NCBI GenBank assembly: GCA_947396885.1 | Contig: OX377203.1 | Location: 10,401,298-10,465,297 of the forward strand | Length of the DNA: 64,000 nt | Direction of reading: 5' to 3' | Origin: Heligmosomoides polygyrus polygyrus | Taxonomy: Eukaryota; Nematoda; Chromadorea; Rhabditida; Heligmosomidae | Shown here: positions 32,187 through 44,052 of the stretch, piece by piece | Numbering within the stretch: the first letter of the stretch is position 1 | Layout: every line of letters starts with the position of its first letter | Notes under the pieces: model-generated | The model's database searches: none | Told to the model about the DNA's origin: nothing | Seen by the model: only the letters and a program-made list of their open reading frames with translations | Translations under genes and position numbers: made by a program

Positions 32187-33876
32187 CGCTATATAATTGA
32201 GTTAGCTCCCTGCCCTGTAGATGATGAGTCGTACCTCACTCAGTTTGGAAACCTGGCTGAGATACGCCTCGTGGAACCACGCGCAATGTCATGGAACCCC
32301 TTGCTACGCCTCCCATATCTCGCGCGGGGAACGTCTGCCGTTCATCATGGGATGTTGTTACAGCAGAGGACACGTAGCCTCCTCCTGCTTGACACAACGG
32401 CGTCTGCGCGCGTTTATGAGTGCCTGAACCCAGAAGACGGGTTCCCTTCGTCGCACCACAACCGTCTGGAGTCAGAAGAGGAGACACCGTCGTCCTACGA
32501 AGTGCGACCACATTCAGAACTGAGCATGAGATGCTGATGCAGCAGAGAAAGCGCATCCTCCTCCTGCTTGACACAACGGCGTCTGCGCGCGTTTCTGAGC
32601 GCCTGGATCCAAAAGACGGGTACCCTTCGCCGCACCACAACGTCTGGAGTCAGAATAGGAGACACCGTCGTCCTACGCCGAGGGATCGCATTCAGAATTG
32701 AGCATGAGATGCTGTCCCCCTTCTACTCTTACCCCTTTAGTGGTCCTCTCATTCTAACGGTACCAGTCGTGGAGAACTGACAGCGATCAGGAGGGAGCGA
32801 CCTGGAGGAGGAATCGGGATAAGAGAGGGTCGATAGGGGGAAGAATGCAGCAGGTCAAGAGGTGGCACTAAGAAGGGTTTAGGCATTAAGGAGGGACCAG
32901 TAGGGAGTTACCAATCGGGGGGGGGGGGGGAGCAGTAAAGAGGATCAGCAAGGGGATCCATTACCAGGTAAGAGAGGCCGAATTTAGAAGATATGACACC
33001 GATGTTGTGCAATCGGCGTTCGTCGTGTCTTGAGCGTGGGATGGCTACTTAATTGGGGTAGAGTAGTAAGGAGGATCTCTAGGGGGGGGGGGGAGGAATC
33101 TACCTGGAAGAAGGGACTTGGATGCGGTAACCAGGACGGGAAACCAACAAGAAGGGAGCCGTAAGGGAATTCATTCGGAGAACAAGGGATCTGCCAAAAG
33201 CATAGCCTCTCCATGCTCGACACAGCGGCGACAGCGCGCCCTTCTGAGCTTCTGGATTCGGAAGACGGGTCCCTTACGTCGCACAACAAGCGTCCTGATT
33301 CTGAATACGTGTCACCGACGTCTGCCGTGAACATGGGAGGATCACTAAGAGGTGGTGAAGAAGGGCGGTAAAAGGGACTTCTAGGGTGGAGCAGAAGAGT
33401 GACCAGGAAGGAAAGGAACAACCTGGAGGAGGGGCCAGGACCAGAAGGGCCAGAACCAGCAAGAAGATACCAGTAGGGGGTCAGTAGTGGAAACAAAGAA
33501 GTAATCCAGGAGCTGTGACCAGGAAGGTGGGGGACTAAAAAGAGGGGAGGAAAGACCAGTAAAGGCAGACCAGCAATTAGATCCAGTAAGAAGAAACGAG
33601 TGAGGTAAACCCGGCTTCGGAAGACATGTCAACGAAAACGGAAACGCTGGCTGTTGAGCATGAGAACGGTTGCGAAGGAGCAACCTGAGGGACAGAAGAA
33701 CTGCGCAGCACAAACCAATGACGTTAATGGCCGGTCCGGAGAGAATGTCTATGATGAATGCACGGGAATTGGTGAACGGCGTAATGCCGATAAAGCACGC
33801 ACAAGGTCCTAGATGCTAGCGATTCAGGGATGCTGCAAAATCGCGCGAAGCGCGCAAGTGCGAGACAGGAGGCACT

Positions 33877-33878
<2 letters not shown>
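32185..33878. mobile_element. Helitron-like insert 1, about 1.7 kb (candidate)
   Basis: It is absent from the other three blocks. It starts ACCGCTATATAATTGAG, similar to the start of insert 2 (ACCCTACTATATAATCGG). It ends with a 7-bp hairpin CAAGTGC/GCACTTG (33855-33878) right before a (TA)n tract, with no inverted ends. These are features of rolling-circle elements, though the CTRR terminus is not met. The inside is GA-rich with G14 (32917-32930) and G12 (33082-33093) runs. No Rep/helicase is encoded, so it would be non-autonomous. Confidence 0.35.
32343..33330 (+). repeat. Degenerate repeat of about 180 bp inside insert 1
   Basis: GACACAACGGCGTCTGCGCG occurs at 32391 and 32571 with matching flanks (CTGGAGTCAGAA, ACACCGTCGTCCTACG). 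A third, more diverged unit is at about 33.17-33.33 kb. Confidence 0.6.
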
Positions 33879-33928
<50 letters not shown>

Positions 33929-33943
33929 AGTCAGGTGTAGTCA

Positions 33944-33985
<42 letters not shown>
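33877..33985. repeat. Two (TA)n microsatellite tracts
   Basis: About 48 and 37 bases of TA, separated by a short unique segment (33927-33947). Confidence 0.9.
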
Positions 33986-33986
<1 letters not shown>

Positions 33987-34389
33987 AGGAGCCTAGGAGC
34001 TGACCAGCGAAAGAAAGAAGCATAGCTGTAACTGCTAAGCTTGCCTGGCAGCCGGGCTGAGCCTAAGAGATGTATTCAGTCATAAGTTGAGTTGATCGGT
34101 TTCAAAACCATATTATATACTGTTTAGGGTAGAAGGAAACGCCATCAAACTTGTTTACTCTAACTATCCAGCAATTTGTCTAGTTGCTTGACGCCATGAA
34201 TACGTAAAAAAAAACTGAAAATGATCAGAAGGATAGAACTCGGAATGTATGCTTTTCAGTTTTATATTAGATTTTTTCTAGTTTTTAGTCATTTTGGAGC
34301 TTCGAAGTGTCTACTGTTGAGTTTGTTTAAGTCCAGAGTTTTGCCTGCTGTTCTTTAATGTAATAGCTCGTGTTTTTGGCGCATATATA

Positions 34390-35343
34390 GACCCTACTAT
34401 ATAATCGGCTGATGTCACGTGTCCGTCACGGGAAGAGGGGACTGAAGCCAAAGGATGCCTACGGTAGTGCGGCGTATGCCAGCCGGGCTTTCTTGGAGCT
34501 CAACCATGGACGATTGCTGGCGAACTATATCCTTGACTGCTGATCGTCCAAGTTTACGAGATATTCAAGGGGCAACGCGTCAGGGTATGAATCGGGATTG
34601 AATAGGGATTCAGAAGACATACTGAGGACGTCGTTCAACGTACGTAGGGATTCAGAAGACGCGCTGAAGACGTAACTTGCGTAGGGATTCCGAGTAAGGG
34701 CAACCAATAGGAGAGAACCATCAAAGGGGACCATTAGAGGGGGGACCAGCATTTTCCCTCAACATCGTTCAGTGTGTGTTGTGTTTCTGAAGGCGGCTTA
34801 CAGAAGTCGTGGCACGTGAGTCAGAGTGCAGAAGGAGTGTCATAGACGTCGTGGCAACGTAGTGACACGTGAATCCATACTCAGCGTCACATGTGAGTGC
34901 TTGACTCTCACTCCGTTTCTTTGCCAGCACATAGGTAAGGAAGTATTAGCGGGGGGGGGGAAAGAGGTAGGGATAGTGACAGTGGGATTCGGAGGAGTAT
35001 TGTTGCCGTCAGACACTAAGCGGTGTCGTCTAATAACGATTAATTTTAATTATGATTTTGCTGATTAAGCACCGGATTGGGTTTTCATTACCTGTTTCTC
35101 GACACGTAAAAAACGAGCACTTCGGAGAATAAATCGCGTGCATGTGATGGATGAGCTTAATATGCGCAGTGAAAATTCTGCCCTACCATATCCCCCTGCA
35201 CTAATCTATATAGTAAAACCATTTTTTCACTGTAAGAAGGTCTAAGGAAGAAAGGAGGAAGACTGGGATTGTTCCATTCTCGGGGTTTGGCGGCGAAGCG
35301 CCCAACCAGACGTTTGGCGGCCTCTAGGGCGTTGAACGTCTGG
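34390..35343. mobile_element. Helitron-like insert 2, about 950 bp (candidate)
   Basis: Its edges are defined by the three uninterrupted counterparts, which read GCGCATATA followed directly by AAATAAxTAAATAAAGG. It lies between A and T without a target duplication, starts GACCCTACTATATAATCGG, and ends in a 9-bp hairpin CCAGACGTT/AACGTCTGG (35306-35343). A G10 run lies at 34951-34960. No protein is recognised. Confidence 0.45.
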
Positions 35344-37028
35344 TAAGTAAATAAAGGTATATTTCATGAGGTGCTAGACTCTTGCATACTAGGGAGGTTA
35401 GCCTATTAGCTGCTACTATCAGAAGTTATTCTGTAGCGAGACGGCAAAGCAGGCGCCACTTGGTCCTGTTTGAGCCCAAGACGCAAAATCAAGGTCAAAG
35501 AGAACAGTCGACACCGACCTTCACTTCATAAATCAAGGACATGGGGAAATGCATGTCGCTTCCCAGGGTCGTGAGGTCAAGACACCTTTAGCTTCGCCGA
35601 ACCTTATTTCTCTTGCATTTCTCTAAAAGACAAAAATACTAAAGTCTACTGCACAGAACGTTCAAAGATAAAGAGTGTGGCATACTGTAAGGACTAGAGT
35701 CTAGGTTACGTCGTCGAGGCTCCAATGTATTGAGCTCTGGAACTCGAGCGAGTATAAGTGGCTGATAGGAGCTCCAAGGAAGGAGACGTACTCAAACACT
35801 GGTGATGCCTCATGGCTGCCTTCCTCAACGCCCAAGTTCCGCCTGTTTTTCGAAAAAAAGTCTTGAAGACGCTGACTTGTCTGCGAAGCAAGGGAAACGA
35901 CACGAACTTACCGCCGCCTTAACAGCCAGTGCCAGCATCCTCGATGCGCGTTGCTGGGATGATCTGCCACGCCGCTTGTAGCCTTTTATCCAGCGCAGGG
36001 CCACCAATGTCGTCCAAGTGCTGTCAGGCCGTGTGGCACAGCTGCATTTGTTTGCAAGTATGGAGATCTCAACGTCTACACCGATTGGGATATCCCAGCT
36101 GCTCTTAGAGGGCGTTCATTGGATTCGGTCAAAAATCTTCGCATAGTTGGATAATCGGACAACTGCAGTCAAGCAAATTCCGGTTTTGTGGATGACTTGG
36201 ATAGGTCATAGCCGACCGGATATCCGAAAATAATTTATTCGGAACCAATTTATTGGACAAGAATCTTTCTATTACCGATGCCAGTAGCTACGTTTTGCGT
36301 GCTTCTACGTCTTTCCCATCTTTAGCAGTAATTTCTTTATTACACCGTTAAAAAACCATCCAGAGCTCGAACCTTCACCATCGCTTACATCGCTTTGAGG
36401 GAGGGGATCGTGATGAGTCTTCATTCTGAGGGAGGCTGTCTTCCAATTTTCCACCTTTAGAGGTGGCATCTGAGAGGCTTAATAGCCATGCTCTTTCCAG
36501 CTAAGGCTTCGACGTTGCAGAGATTTTCTGCAGCTTTGTTCACTGAAGAGGACATGATATGAGCACGAAATCGAATTCGATATTTTAATGCCGATTGTCA
36601 AGAAAAAAAAAGGTTTTCCTAGAACATTGTCGAGTCAATTAGGACAGGTTTAGCTTTTTGGCGTATCTAACAGCATGCCATGTCAAAACACATTCTTCCA
36701 ACTAACTGAGCGAGCAACATATTTATCTGCAACTGTGATCCGTTAAGTATTGGTGCCCTTGTTGGTAATAATTCAAGTGCTTTTTCAAAGAGCAATTGCT
36801 GCGGCATACCTTGTTGCTTCTCGCGCTTGCCTGTTTCGAGGTATGAATGTGTACTGTGGGCTGTGTCTTTCGCGTGCGAGGTTTTTTAGACATGGTTGGT
36901 GCCGTTCGATTCGTCTCTTTCAGCTGTACACATAGACGTACACAGCTTTACCGGACCACCTCATTTTCTCAGTGGGTGGCCAAAACGAATGAGTGGAGAA
37001 GGCTCTTTGCGGTTGGATCAGCTCATTT

Positions 37029-37452
37029 AAGAAACAAAAACAAAAAGAAGTCGATTTTGAAACTCGAGAGCGTACAAAATAGCTTTACGCAGAAGATCTT
37101 CATTCGTGCCTTGGGATACCTTTATGAGGCTATTCCTAGAACTGAGTCCAGAAACTTAAATTTTGGATTAAAATCTCTCCAATGGAGGAGACGCCAGGCT
37201 GACATGGTTGTGTTCTACAAACTAATTAATGGTCTTACTGGGCTCAAGTTTAGCGATTTCCTGCAAGTTAGAGCCTCTGTCACTAGGGGAGCATCGACAA
37301 AATTTGTGGTTCCAAGAAGTCGCAAGAATATTAGAAAATTCTTTTTTGTCAACAGAGCAGGGTTGGAGTACTCTAAAATTTGTAAAGCACAAACTGTACC
37401 ACCTAAACTTCACGCATTCAAAAGCATGTTGGATAAGTTTCTGGGAACCTAA
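37029..37452 (+). pseudogene. C-terminal fragment of a LINE reverse transcriptase
   Basis: The reading LESVQNSFTQKIFIRALGYL, then FGLKSLQWRRRQADMVVFYK and FFVNRAGLEYSKI, ending FKSMLDKFLGT and stop, is the characteristic tail downstream of the RT domain in jockey/CR1/I-type LINEs (ESVQRRFTR, LxxRRxxxDL, FFxNR, FKxxLD). The RT catalytic part is missing through 5' truncation. The frame is open to its natural stop at 37450-37452. Confidence 0.75.
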
Positions 37453-37648
37453 TTCCAAAGTTGCATTTGACTCTCTCCAATGTTCACTACGGTTCTAGTA
37501 TCATTTCCTCTCTGTTACGTTATGTTTCTTACTCTTCTTTTAGCATCCCGTTTTAGCTAGATGTAGGTCTGTATTGTGTTGGATAGTTTGTCTGGTGATT
37601 GTTATGGAACAGTGTTGTAACATGGAATTCCATGTAATAAATACAATA
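37029..37648 (+). mobile_element. 5'-truncated LINE (jockey/CR1-like) insertion
   Basis: Short target duplication CATTT at 37024-37028 and 37649-37653. The other three junction units are uninterrupted here. The 3' end is AATAAATACAATAC. Confidence 0.75.
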
Positions 37649-38165
37649 CATTTCCCAGGCCTTGCATGTTTTCGGAGTATCTCAAGCACGGCGTACGTCG
37701 CCAGTGCTCTGTCATGCCAGGAATCCTTGTAGAGTGCGCCCTGCATAATGTACATAGGATCGAGCCTATCAACCGATTGGGTGCGACAGCTTGTAGACCA
37801 AGCGTTTGCGTTGTTTTACAGAAACTCTCAGCCGCCCTATTGAGGAGTTGTTGTACTCTGTCCCGGCGCGACTTTGGAGTGCACCGTTTAGTTTTCTTGT
37901 TAACTGTTGTTTTGTTGTTTTCAGACTGGAGGAGTCTGTGGTCATGATGTCTGAAATCGCTGGGACGGATGCTGTGAAGAGCGAAGTGTGAGGACGAGCG
38001 ATTGGTTGCGATCTACTATATACTGCGTGGAAGTGCCACATTTGATGGGCGGAGCGAAGTATAATTAAAGTGATGTCATGCTGTGGTAACGTTGGATGCA
38101 AGAGCGTGTGTGGTGGCTAGGCCAACCAACCAATTTATTGATTAGTGGAAGGGGTGCCACTGGGA

Positions 38166-38591
38166 ATGTTGTGCTGGGAGTAAGAATTCGAGGGTGCGTT
38201 ATGTTAGGTGGTTCCCATTATTGTAAAAGGCGGAGCGATGCGCTCGATTACCGCAGACAGACCGGGTACCGCCCCGCCATGGACGAGGTTCCACAACGAA
38301 ATGGGGCGAGCTGAGCATAGCGCTGCTTTGGAAAGGTCATTTCTAGGACGGTGATTCGCTCGCTGAGTCGACTTGATGTGGCTAATTCAATCTTCATCTT
38401 CATCACTAAAATGTACATGGCGACCTCCCCCCCAGGTGTTAGTCAACGCCCCAAAGCATATGAATGCTAGAAATGCAAAGAGAAGGCATGGCAAACAACT
38501 AAAGTCCTCAATCACCCGGTAGCATGCCCACGCCGCCTGCGCCCCCGATTACGGTAGCTCGGCGGGTTGTTGAGCCCGCCTTGGACGAGGT
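38166..38591. other. Spacer of palindrome 2, unmatched
   Basis: This has no counterpart in palindrome 1. It lies immediately upstream of the gag-like ATG and may be the 5' leader of that element. No gene. Confidence 0.4.
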
Positions 38592-38984
38592 ATGACGGAT
38601 GAACAGAGTAGACTGAGCGCCGCGAAGCAGACACTCGTCGTAGAGTACTATAATTACGCTCTTGCTGACCTAAAGCTTAAAGACAGAATGGCAGCAGAGC
38701 AACAACTTGACAATCATTGGAACAAAATTCAAGGTGAGGCGACAATTAGTCTCGCGACAAATTTTTTGCGTCAGCTGGAGAGACGCCCTATAGATCTTGA
38801 CTGTCAAAAGGCGATTCTTCGACAAATTGCTCCCTTTAATAGACGAAGAGATTTAATAGATAATTTTACAACTCATGGCGCAAACGGTATAGCGCCAAGT
38901 TACAATCAGTTCCAATCACAACAACAAATTTTGGGTTCGTACGACAGGTGTCTTCCTGAGTTACGGTGCAGCAGTTTCTCGTTT
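38592..38984 (+). pseudogene. Gag-like N-terminal fragment, open
   Basis: ATG 38592 opens MTDEQSRLSAAKQTLVVEYY, then MAAEQQLDNHWNKIQGEA, LDCQKAILRQIAPFNRRRDL and NQFQSQQQI. It is then fused to unrelated junction-unit sequence from about 38.94 kb. The helical, charged, Cys-free composition and position suit a retroelement gag; similarity to Bel/Pao gag is an inference. The counterpart at 11.57 kb has stops. Confidence 0.45.
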
Positions 38985-39479
38985 AAAAAGCACTTGAATT
39001 ATTGCTTCCCGCGCCTGCCTGCTTCGAGGAACGAATGTGACCTGTGCATTGTGTCTTTCACGTGCGAGGTTTTTAGAAATGGTTGGCACCGTTCGATTTG
39101 TCTGTTCGAGCTCCACACAAAGATGTCCACAGCTTTACCGGAACACCTCATTTTCGCAGTGGATGGCCAAAACGAATGAGTGATGATGTTTTCAGGGCGC
39201 CAAATAAGAGTATTCATAGTTACGAGTCAGTTTGTACGCGCAGGTGGTAAAGATTTTATTCGAGTGAAGTAAATCTGCCGACAATATAAAGTTACGAAAA
39301 AGGCTCAGCCAGCCTGAAAACAATTTTCATGAGACTCCCGGAACGGTTCTTTCATTTTCATTTTCATGAGACTCCCGGAAAGGGAAACCTTTTTTCTTGA
39401 CAATCGGCGTTAAAATACAGAACTCGATTTTATGCTCATATCATGTCCTCTTCAGTGAACAAACCTGCAAAAAGTCTCG

Positions 39480-39685
39480 AAATCCCGGCAAAGCCGACGA
39501 CGGACGCTGGTAATAGGATAATGCGAGAAGTTAGTAACATCGACTCGCAAATAAAGAACACGTGGCAGATAGCAGATACGCGTAGAAGTGAGGAAAATCC
39601 CTACCTTTGGTGGCACCTCACCCCTGGGGAATATCCACTACTTGCGAAAGAAATGACCAAGTATCTTGTTATTCCGGTCTTTTAA
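39480..39685 (+). pseudogene. hAT transposase C-terminal fragment
   Basis: The plus frame ends IADTRRSEENPYLWWHLTPG, EYPLLAKEMTKYLVIPVF and stop. NPYLWW followed by YPLLA and KYLxIP is the hAT C-terminal dimerisation signature. The usual SERxFS ending is replaced by a stop. Upstream codons (MSSSVNK) belong to the junction unit. The copy at 10.25-10.47 kb is inverted and broken. Confidence 0.6.
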
Positions 39686-39896
39686 TTGGATTATAAATGA
39701 CTATTCAGCTGTTTTCCTAAATTCAACCCTTTCCATCTACAATTGTGGTTTTGTTCGGTCTTTTATCGGTTCTCTATGAAACGTGCCTTCGAAATCGAGT
39801 TATTCGATTGTTCGATATTCGAAAATTTCAAAAAATCGAGCTATTCGATTGCTCGACTTTCGAAAAAAAAAGTGTTGAAAAGCTCAACTTTAGCTG

Positions 39897-40259
39897 GAGA
39901 GACGCCCTAGAGAGCTTGAATGCCAAAAGGCAATTCTTCAACAGATTGCTTTCCTTAATAGACGAAGAGCTTTAATAGATAATTTTACAACTCATGGCGC
40001 AAACGGTATAGCGCCAAGTTGCAATCAGTTCCGATCACAGCAACAAATTGTTACTCCCAGCACTTCATTCCCAGTGGCACCCCTTCCACCAATCAATGAA
40101 CTGGTTGCTTGGCCTAGCCACCATACACCAACCTCGCAAGGAGATATGAACTTACAAGACGGCTCAAATTTGACTTCTTACCAATTTCGCAATCAGTATT
40201 CCATCAAAAGACGGACTGGCTCGTGCCCCCAAAATTACAACAGCATGACATCACTTTAA
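39897..40259 (+). pseudogene. Gag-like C-terminal fragment
   Basis: Reads LECQKAILQQIAFLNRRRAL, FTTHGANGIAPSCNQF, PLPPINELVAWPSHHTPTSQ and FRNQYSIKRRTGSCPQ to a stop at 40257-40259. Open over about 120 codons but lacks its N-terminus. Confidence 0.45.
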
Positions 40260-40302
40260 TTACACTTCGTTCCGCCCATCAAATGTGGCACGTCCACGGC
40301 AG

Positions 40303-40480
40303 TATATAGTAGACCACAACCAATCGCTTGTCTTCACACTTCGCTCTTCACAGCAGCCGTCCCAGCGACTTCAGACATCATGACCACAGACTCCTCCAGT
40401 CTGAAAGCAACAAAACAAAAGGTAACAAGACAACTAAACGGTGCACTCCAAAGTCCCGCCGGAACAGAGTACAACAATTC
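40303..40480 (+). promoter_or_regulatory. TATA-like promoter and short gag-like start, right arm 2
   Basis: TATATAG at 40303, ATG at 40380 opening MTTDSSSLKATKQKVTRQLN, stop within about 35 codons where the 146-bp-type repeat begins. Confidence 0.35.
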
Positions 40481-41404
40481 CTGAGTAGGGCGGCTGAGAA
40501 TTTCTGTAAAACTACACAAACGCTTGCTCTACAAGCTGTCGCGCCCACTCGACTGATAGGTTCGATCCTATGTACATTATGCAGAGCGCACTCTAGGAGG
40601 ATTCCTGGCATGACAGAGCACTGGCGACGTACGCCGTGCTTGAGATACTCCGAAAACATGCAAGTCCTGGGAAATAAGCTGATCCAACCGCAAAGAGCCT
40701 GCTCCACTCATTCGTTTTGGCCACCCATTGCGAAAATGAGGTGGTCCGGTAAAGCTGTATACATCATTGTGTCGAGCTCGGAGAGACAAATCGAACGGTG
40801 CCAACCATTTCTAAAAAACCTCGCACGCGAAAGACACAATGCACAGTACAATTCATTCCTCGAAACAGGCAAGCGCGGGAAGCAACAATAGGTATGCTGC
40901 AGCAAATACTTAGCGAAAAAGCACTTGAATTATTACCAACAAGGGCCTCAATACACAGTTGCAGATAAATATGTTGGGACAGTTGGAAGAGTTGTTTGTT
41001 GGAAGAATGTGTTTTAACATGGCATGCTGTTAGATTCGCCGAAAAGCTAAACCTGTCCTAATTGACCCGAAAACTGTTCTAGGAAAACCTTTTTTTCTTG
41101 ACAATCGGCATTAAAATACAGAATTCGATTTCGTGCTCATATCTTGTCCTCTTCAGTGAACAAAGCTGCAAAATATCTCTGCAGCGTCGAAGCCTCAGCT
41201 GGAGAGAGCATGACTATTAAGCCCATCAGAAGCCATCTCAAAAGGTGGAAAATTGGAAGACAGCCTCCCTCAAAATGCAGACTCATTACGATTCCCTTCC
41301 TCAAAGCGATGCCAGCGATGGTGAAGGGTTGAGCTCTGGATCGTTTTTTGACGACTGTCGTGCCCACTCGATTGATAGGTGTAATAAAGAAATTACTGCT
41401 AAAG

Positions 41405-41777
41405 CTGCTCGAAAGTGATTCTTTACTCCATCGGAATCACACCATAGCTATGCTGAGCGCCAAGCAGACCTTTACAACAATCTAGTGTAGTGAAATATCG
41501 GCGTTCTAATTATTAATCATCCAAATTGACATTTTATTTTTAGTCCCTTTAGATGTTTTGCTTCGTCATTGCAGTCTTCTTGTACTTAATCTTCTGAATC
41601 GATGCCAAACACTAAACTTTATCGATTGCAGTGCATATTGATTTCTTGTCTTTATTTCTCAGGTCAGTGTTTAGTGTTAAGTTTACTGTATTGAGTTTGT
41701 TTGAGTTCATACGGAATTTGTGTGTTCATGTTCCTGTTGTAGCGCACTTATGGCTCATCTATAAATAAATAAATAAA
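41405..41777 (+). mobile_element. LINE 3'-end insertion with (AAAT)n tail
   Basis: TAAAG flanks both sides (41400-41404, 41778-41782). The other arms are uninterrupted. It ends in CTATAAATAAATAAATAAAT and carries no coding sequence. Confidence 0.6.
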
Positions 41778-43154
41778 TAAAGATGGGAAAGACGTAGAAG
41801 CACGCAAAACGTAGCTACTGGCATCGATAATAGAAAGATTCTTGTCTAATATAAATTGGTTCCGAATGAACCATTTTCAGATATACGGTTGGTTATCTAA
41901 GTCATACACAAAACCGGAGTTTGCTTGATTGCCGTTGCCCGATCATCCAGCTATGCGAAGATTTTTGATCGAATCCAATGAACGCCCTCTAACAGCAGCT
42001 GGGATATCCTAATCGTGCAGACGTTGAGATATTCATGCTTGCAAACAAATGCAGCTGTAACACATGGCCTGAGAGCACTTGGACGACATTGGTAGCCCTG
42101 CGCTGGATAAAAGGCTACTAGCGGCGTGTCAGATCATCTCGGCAACGCGCATCGAGGATGCTGGCACTGGCTGTTAAAGCGGCGGTAAGTTCGTGTCGTT
42201 TCCCTTGCTTCACAGGCAAGTTAGCGTCTTCAAGACATTTTTTCGAGAAACGGGCGGAACTTGAGGAAGGCAGCCATGAGGCAATACCAGTGTTTGAGTA
42301 CCCTTCCCTCCTTGGAGCTCCTATCAGACCCTTATACTCGCTCGAGTTCCACCGCTCAATACATTGGAGCCTCGACTCCGTAACCTGGGCTCTAGTCCTT
42401 ACAGTATGCTACACTCTTCATCTTTGATCGTTCTGTGTAGTAGACTTCAGTATCTTTGCATTTTAGAGAAACGCAAGAGAAATAAGGTTCGCCGAAGCTA
42501 AAGGTGTCTTGACCTCACGACCCTGGGATGCCACGTACATTTCCCCATATCCTTGATTTGCGGCAAGCGGTTGTCATGAAGTGAATTGGTCGGCGTCTAC
42601 TGTTCTCTTGGACCTTGATTTTGGGTCTTGGGTTCAAACGGGACCAAGTGGCGCCTGCTTTGCCGTCTCGAGCACAACAACTTTTGATAGCAGCAGCTGT
42701 CCTAGTATGCAAGAGTCTAGCACATCGTGAAATATACCTTTATTTATTTATTTATTTATGCGCCAAAGACGCGCTATTACATCAGAGAACAGCAGGCAAA
42801 ACTCTGGACTAAAACAAACTTAACAGTAGACACTTTAAAACTCAAAAATGACTAAAAACTAAAAAAAGCTAATATAAAACTGTAAACATACATTCCGAGT
42901 TCTATCCTTCTGATCATTTTCGGTTTTTTTTCGAAGCATTCAAGGCGTAAAGCAACTAGCCAAATTGCTGGGTAGTTAGAGTAAACAAATTTGATGGCGT
43001 TTCCTTCTAACCTAAACAGTATATACTATGGTTTTGAAACCGACCAACTCAACTTGTGACTGAATACACCTCTTAGGCTCAGCCCGGCTGCCAGGCAAGC
43101 TTAGCAGTTACAGCTATGCTTCTTTCTTTCGCTGGTTAGCTCCTAAGCTCCTAT

Positions 43155-44052
43155 AATATACAATATACATGTACATGTATCCAATATTTTTTTCCATTTT
43201 CGCAAGATTGGTTTTGCTGTTAACGCGCGAGCTCAGGACAGCTTAAGGATTCTATTCCATGTCTAATTAAGTGACCTCTTAGCCAGAGAGCCTCATATCT
43301 TTCATACATTACTTGGCAAAAGCACACTTCTTCAAGGTAGCCGGATTGGTACCCAAAGGAAAAACCTTTCTCATATCATTTCATTTTTTTAGGATTTTTT
43401 AGGAGTATTGCGTACCCGCAAGACACTGCTGCCGGCCTTACAAGGAATGCTGGTGAAACTGCTTGTTAGGTCCTCTTTGTTGAAACGCCAGAACTGTTGC
43501 TTAATACTCACCTTCGTACTCTTGAATTTTTACTGTAAGAAATCCCTAACAGGCAAGAAATATTATGTTGATGCAAAAGTAAATACCGAAATGGACATCG
43601 TAGTTCAGAACGTGATAAGTCGCTTCACCTTCTAGGTATTACATGTAGTAACAATAAACCAAACTCCAGTTTGGAACACGCATAAAATGTTTTTGGCAGA
43701 GCAGGTGCCCTTCGTCGATTTTTCTGCCCCGCCTCTTCAACCTCCGGCGAAATTCATTATGACCAGAAAAAAATTCAAAATTCAGACAAACGCGATCGTT
43801 CTAATTATGGCGGAAAATATTGAAATCCGAACAAAGATACCATAGCATGGCACTTACGTTCGTGAAAGTGAAGCCCTTAACCAAGCCAGAGAGCGTCACA
43901 GTGAACTTTGCCACGAAGACAGTAGCGGTGCTCCCCAGTCATGGATCCGGTGCCTGTGAAAACGAAGATGAAGGCTACAACATGGACTTTGCCTAACACT
44001 CTCGTTCATAAGCCAACATTTCAAGCAGTAAGTGGTTTTTGTTGTTTTATAG
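43155..44052 (+). repeat. Block 4 upstream region
   Basis: Direct counterpart of 14.6-15.7 kb. No gene supported. Confidence 0.45.

Larger units (their letters stand above)
33990..38165 (-). repeat. Junction unit, left arm of palindrome 2
   Basis: Matches 7.15-9.85 kb directly and 40.1-43.15 kb inverted, with two private insertions (34.39-35.34 and 37.03-37.65 kb). It carries minus-strand copies of both TATA-like promoters. Confidence 0.6.
38600..43155 (+). repeat. Junction unit, right arm of palindrome 2
   Basis: Inverted counterpart of 34.0-38.1 kb from about 40.1 kb outward. Includes a TATA-like promoter and MLALAVKAA exon at about 42.10-42.19 kb, and a LINE tail at 42.74-43.15 kb (minus). 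Confidence 0.6.

Noticed and set aside
33813..34025. Open frame with a run of IY repeats
   Set aside because: It is a translation of the (TA)n microsatellite.
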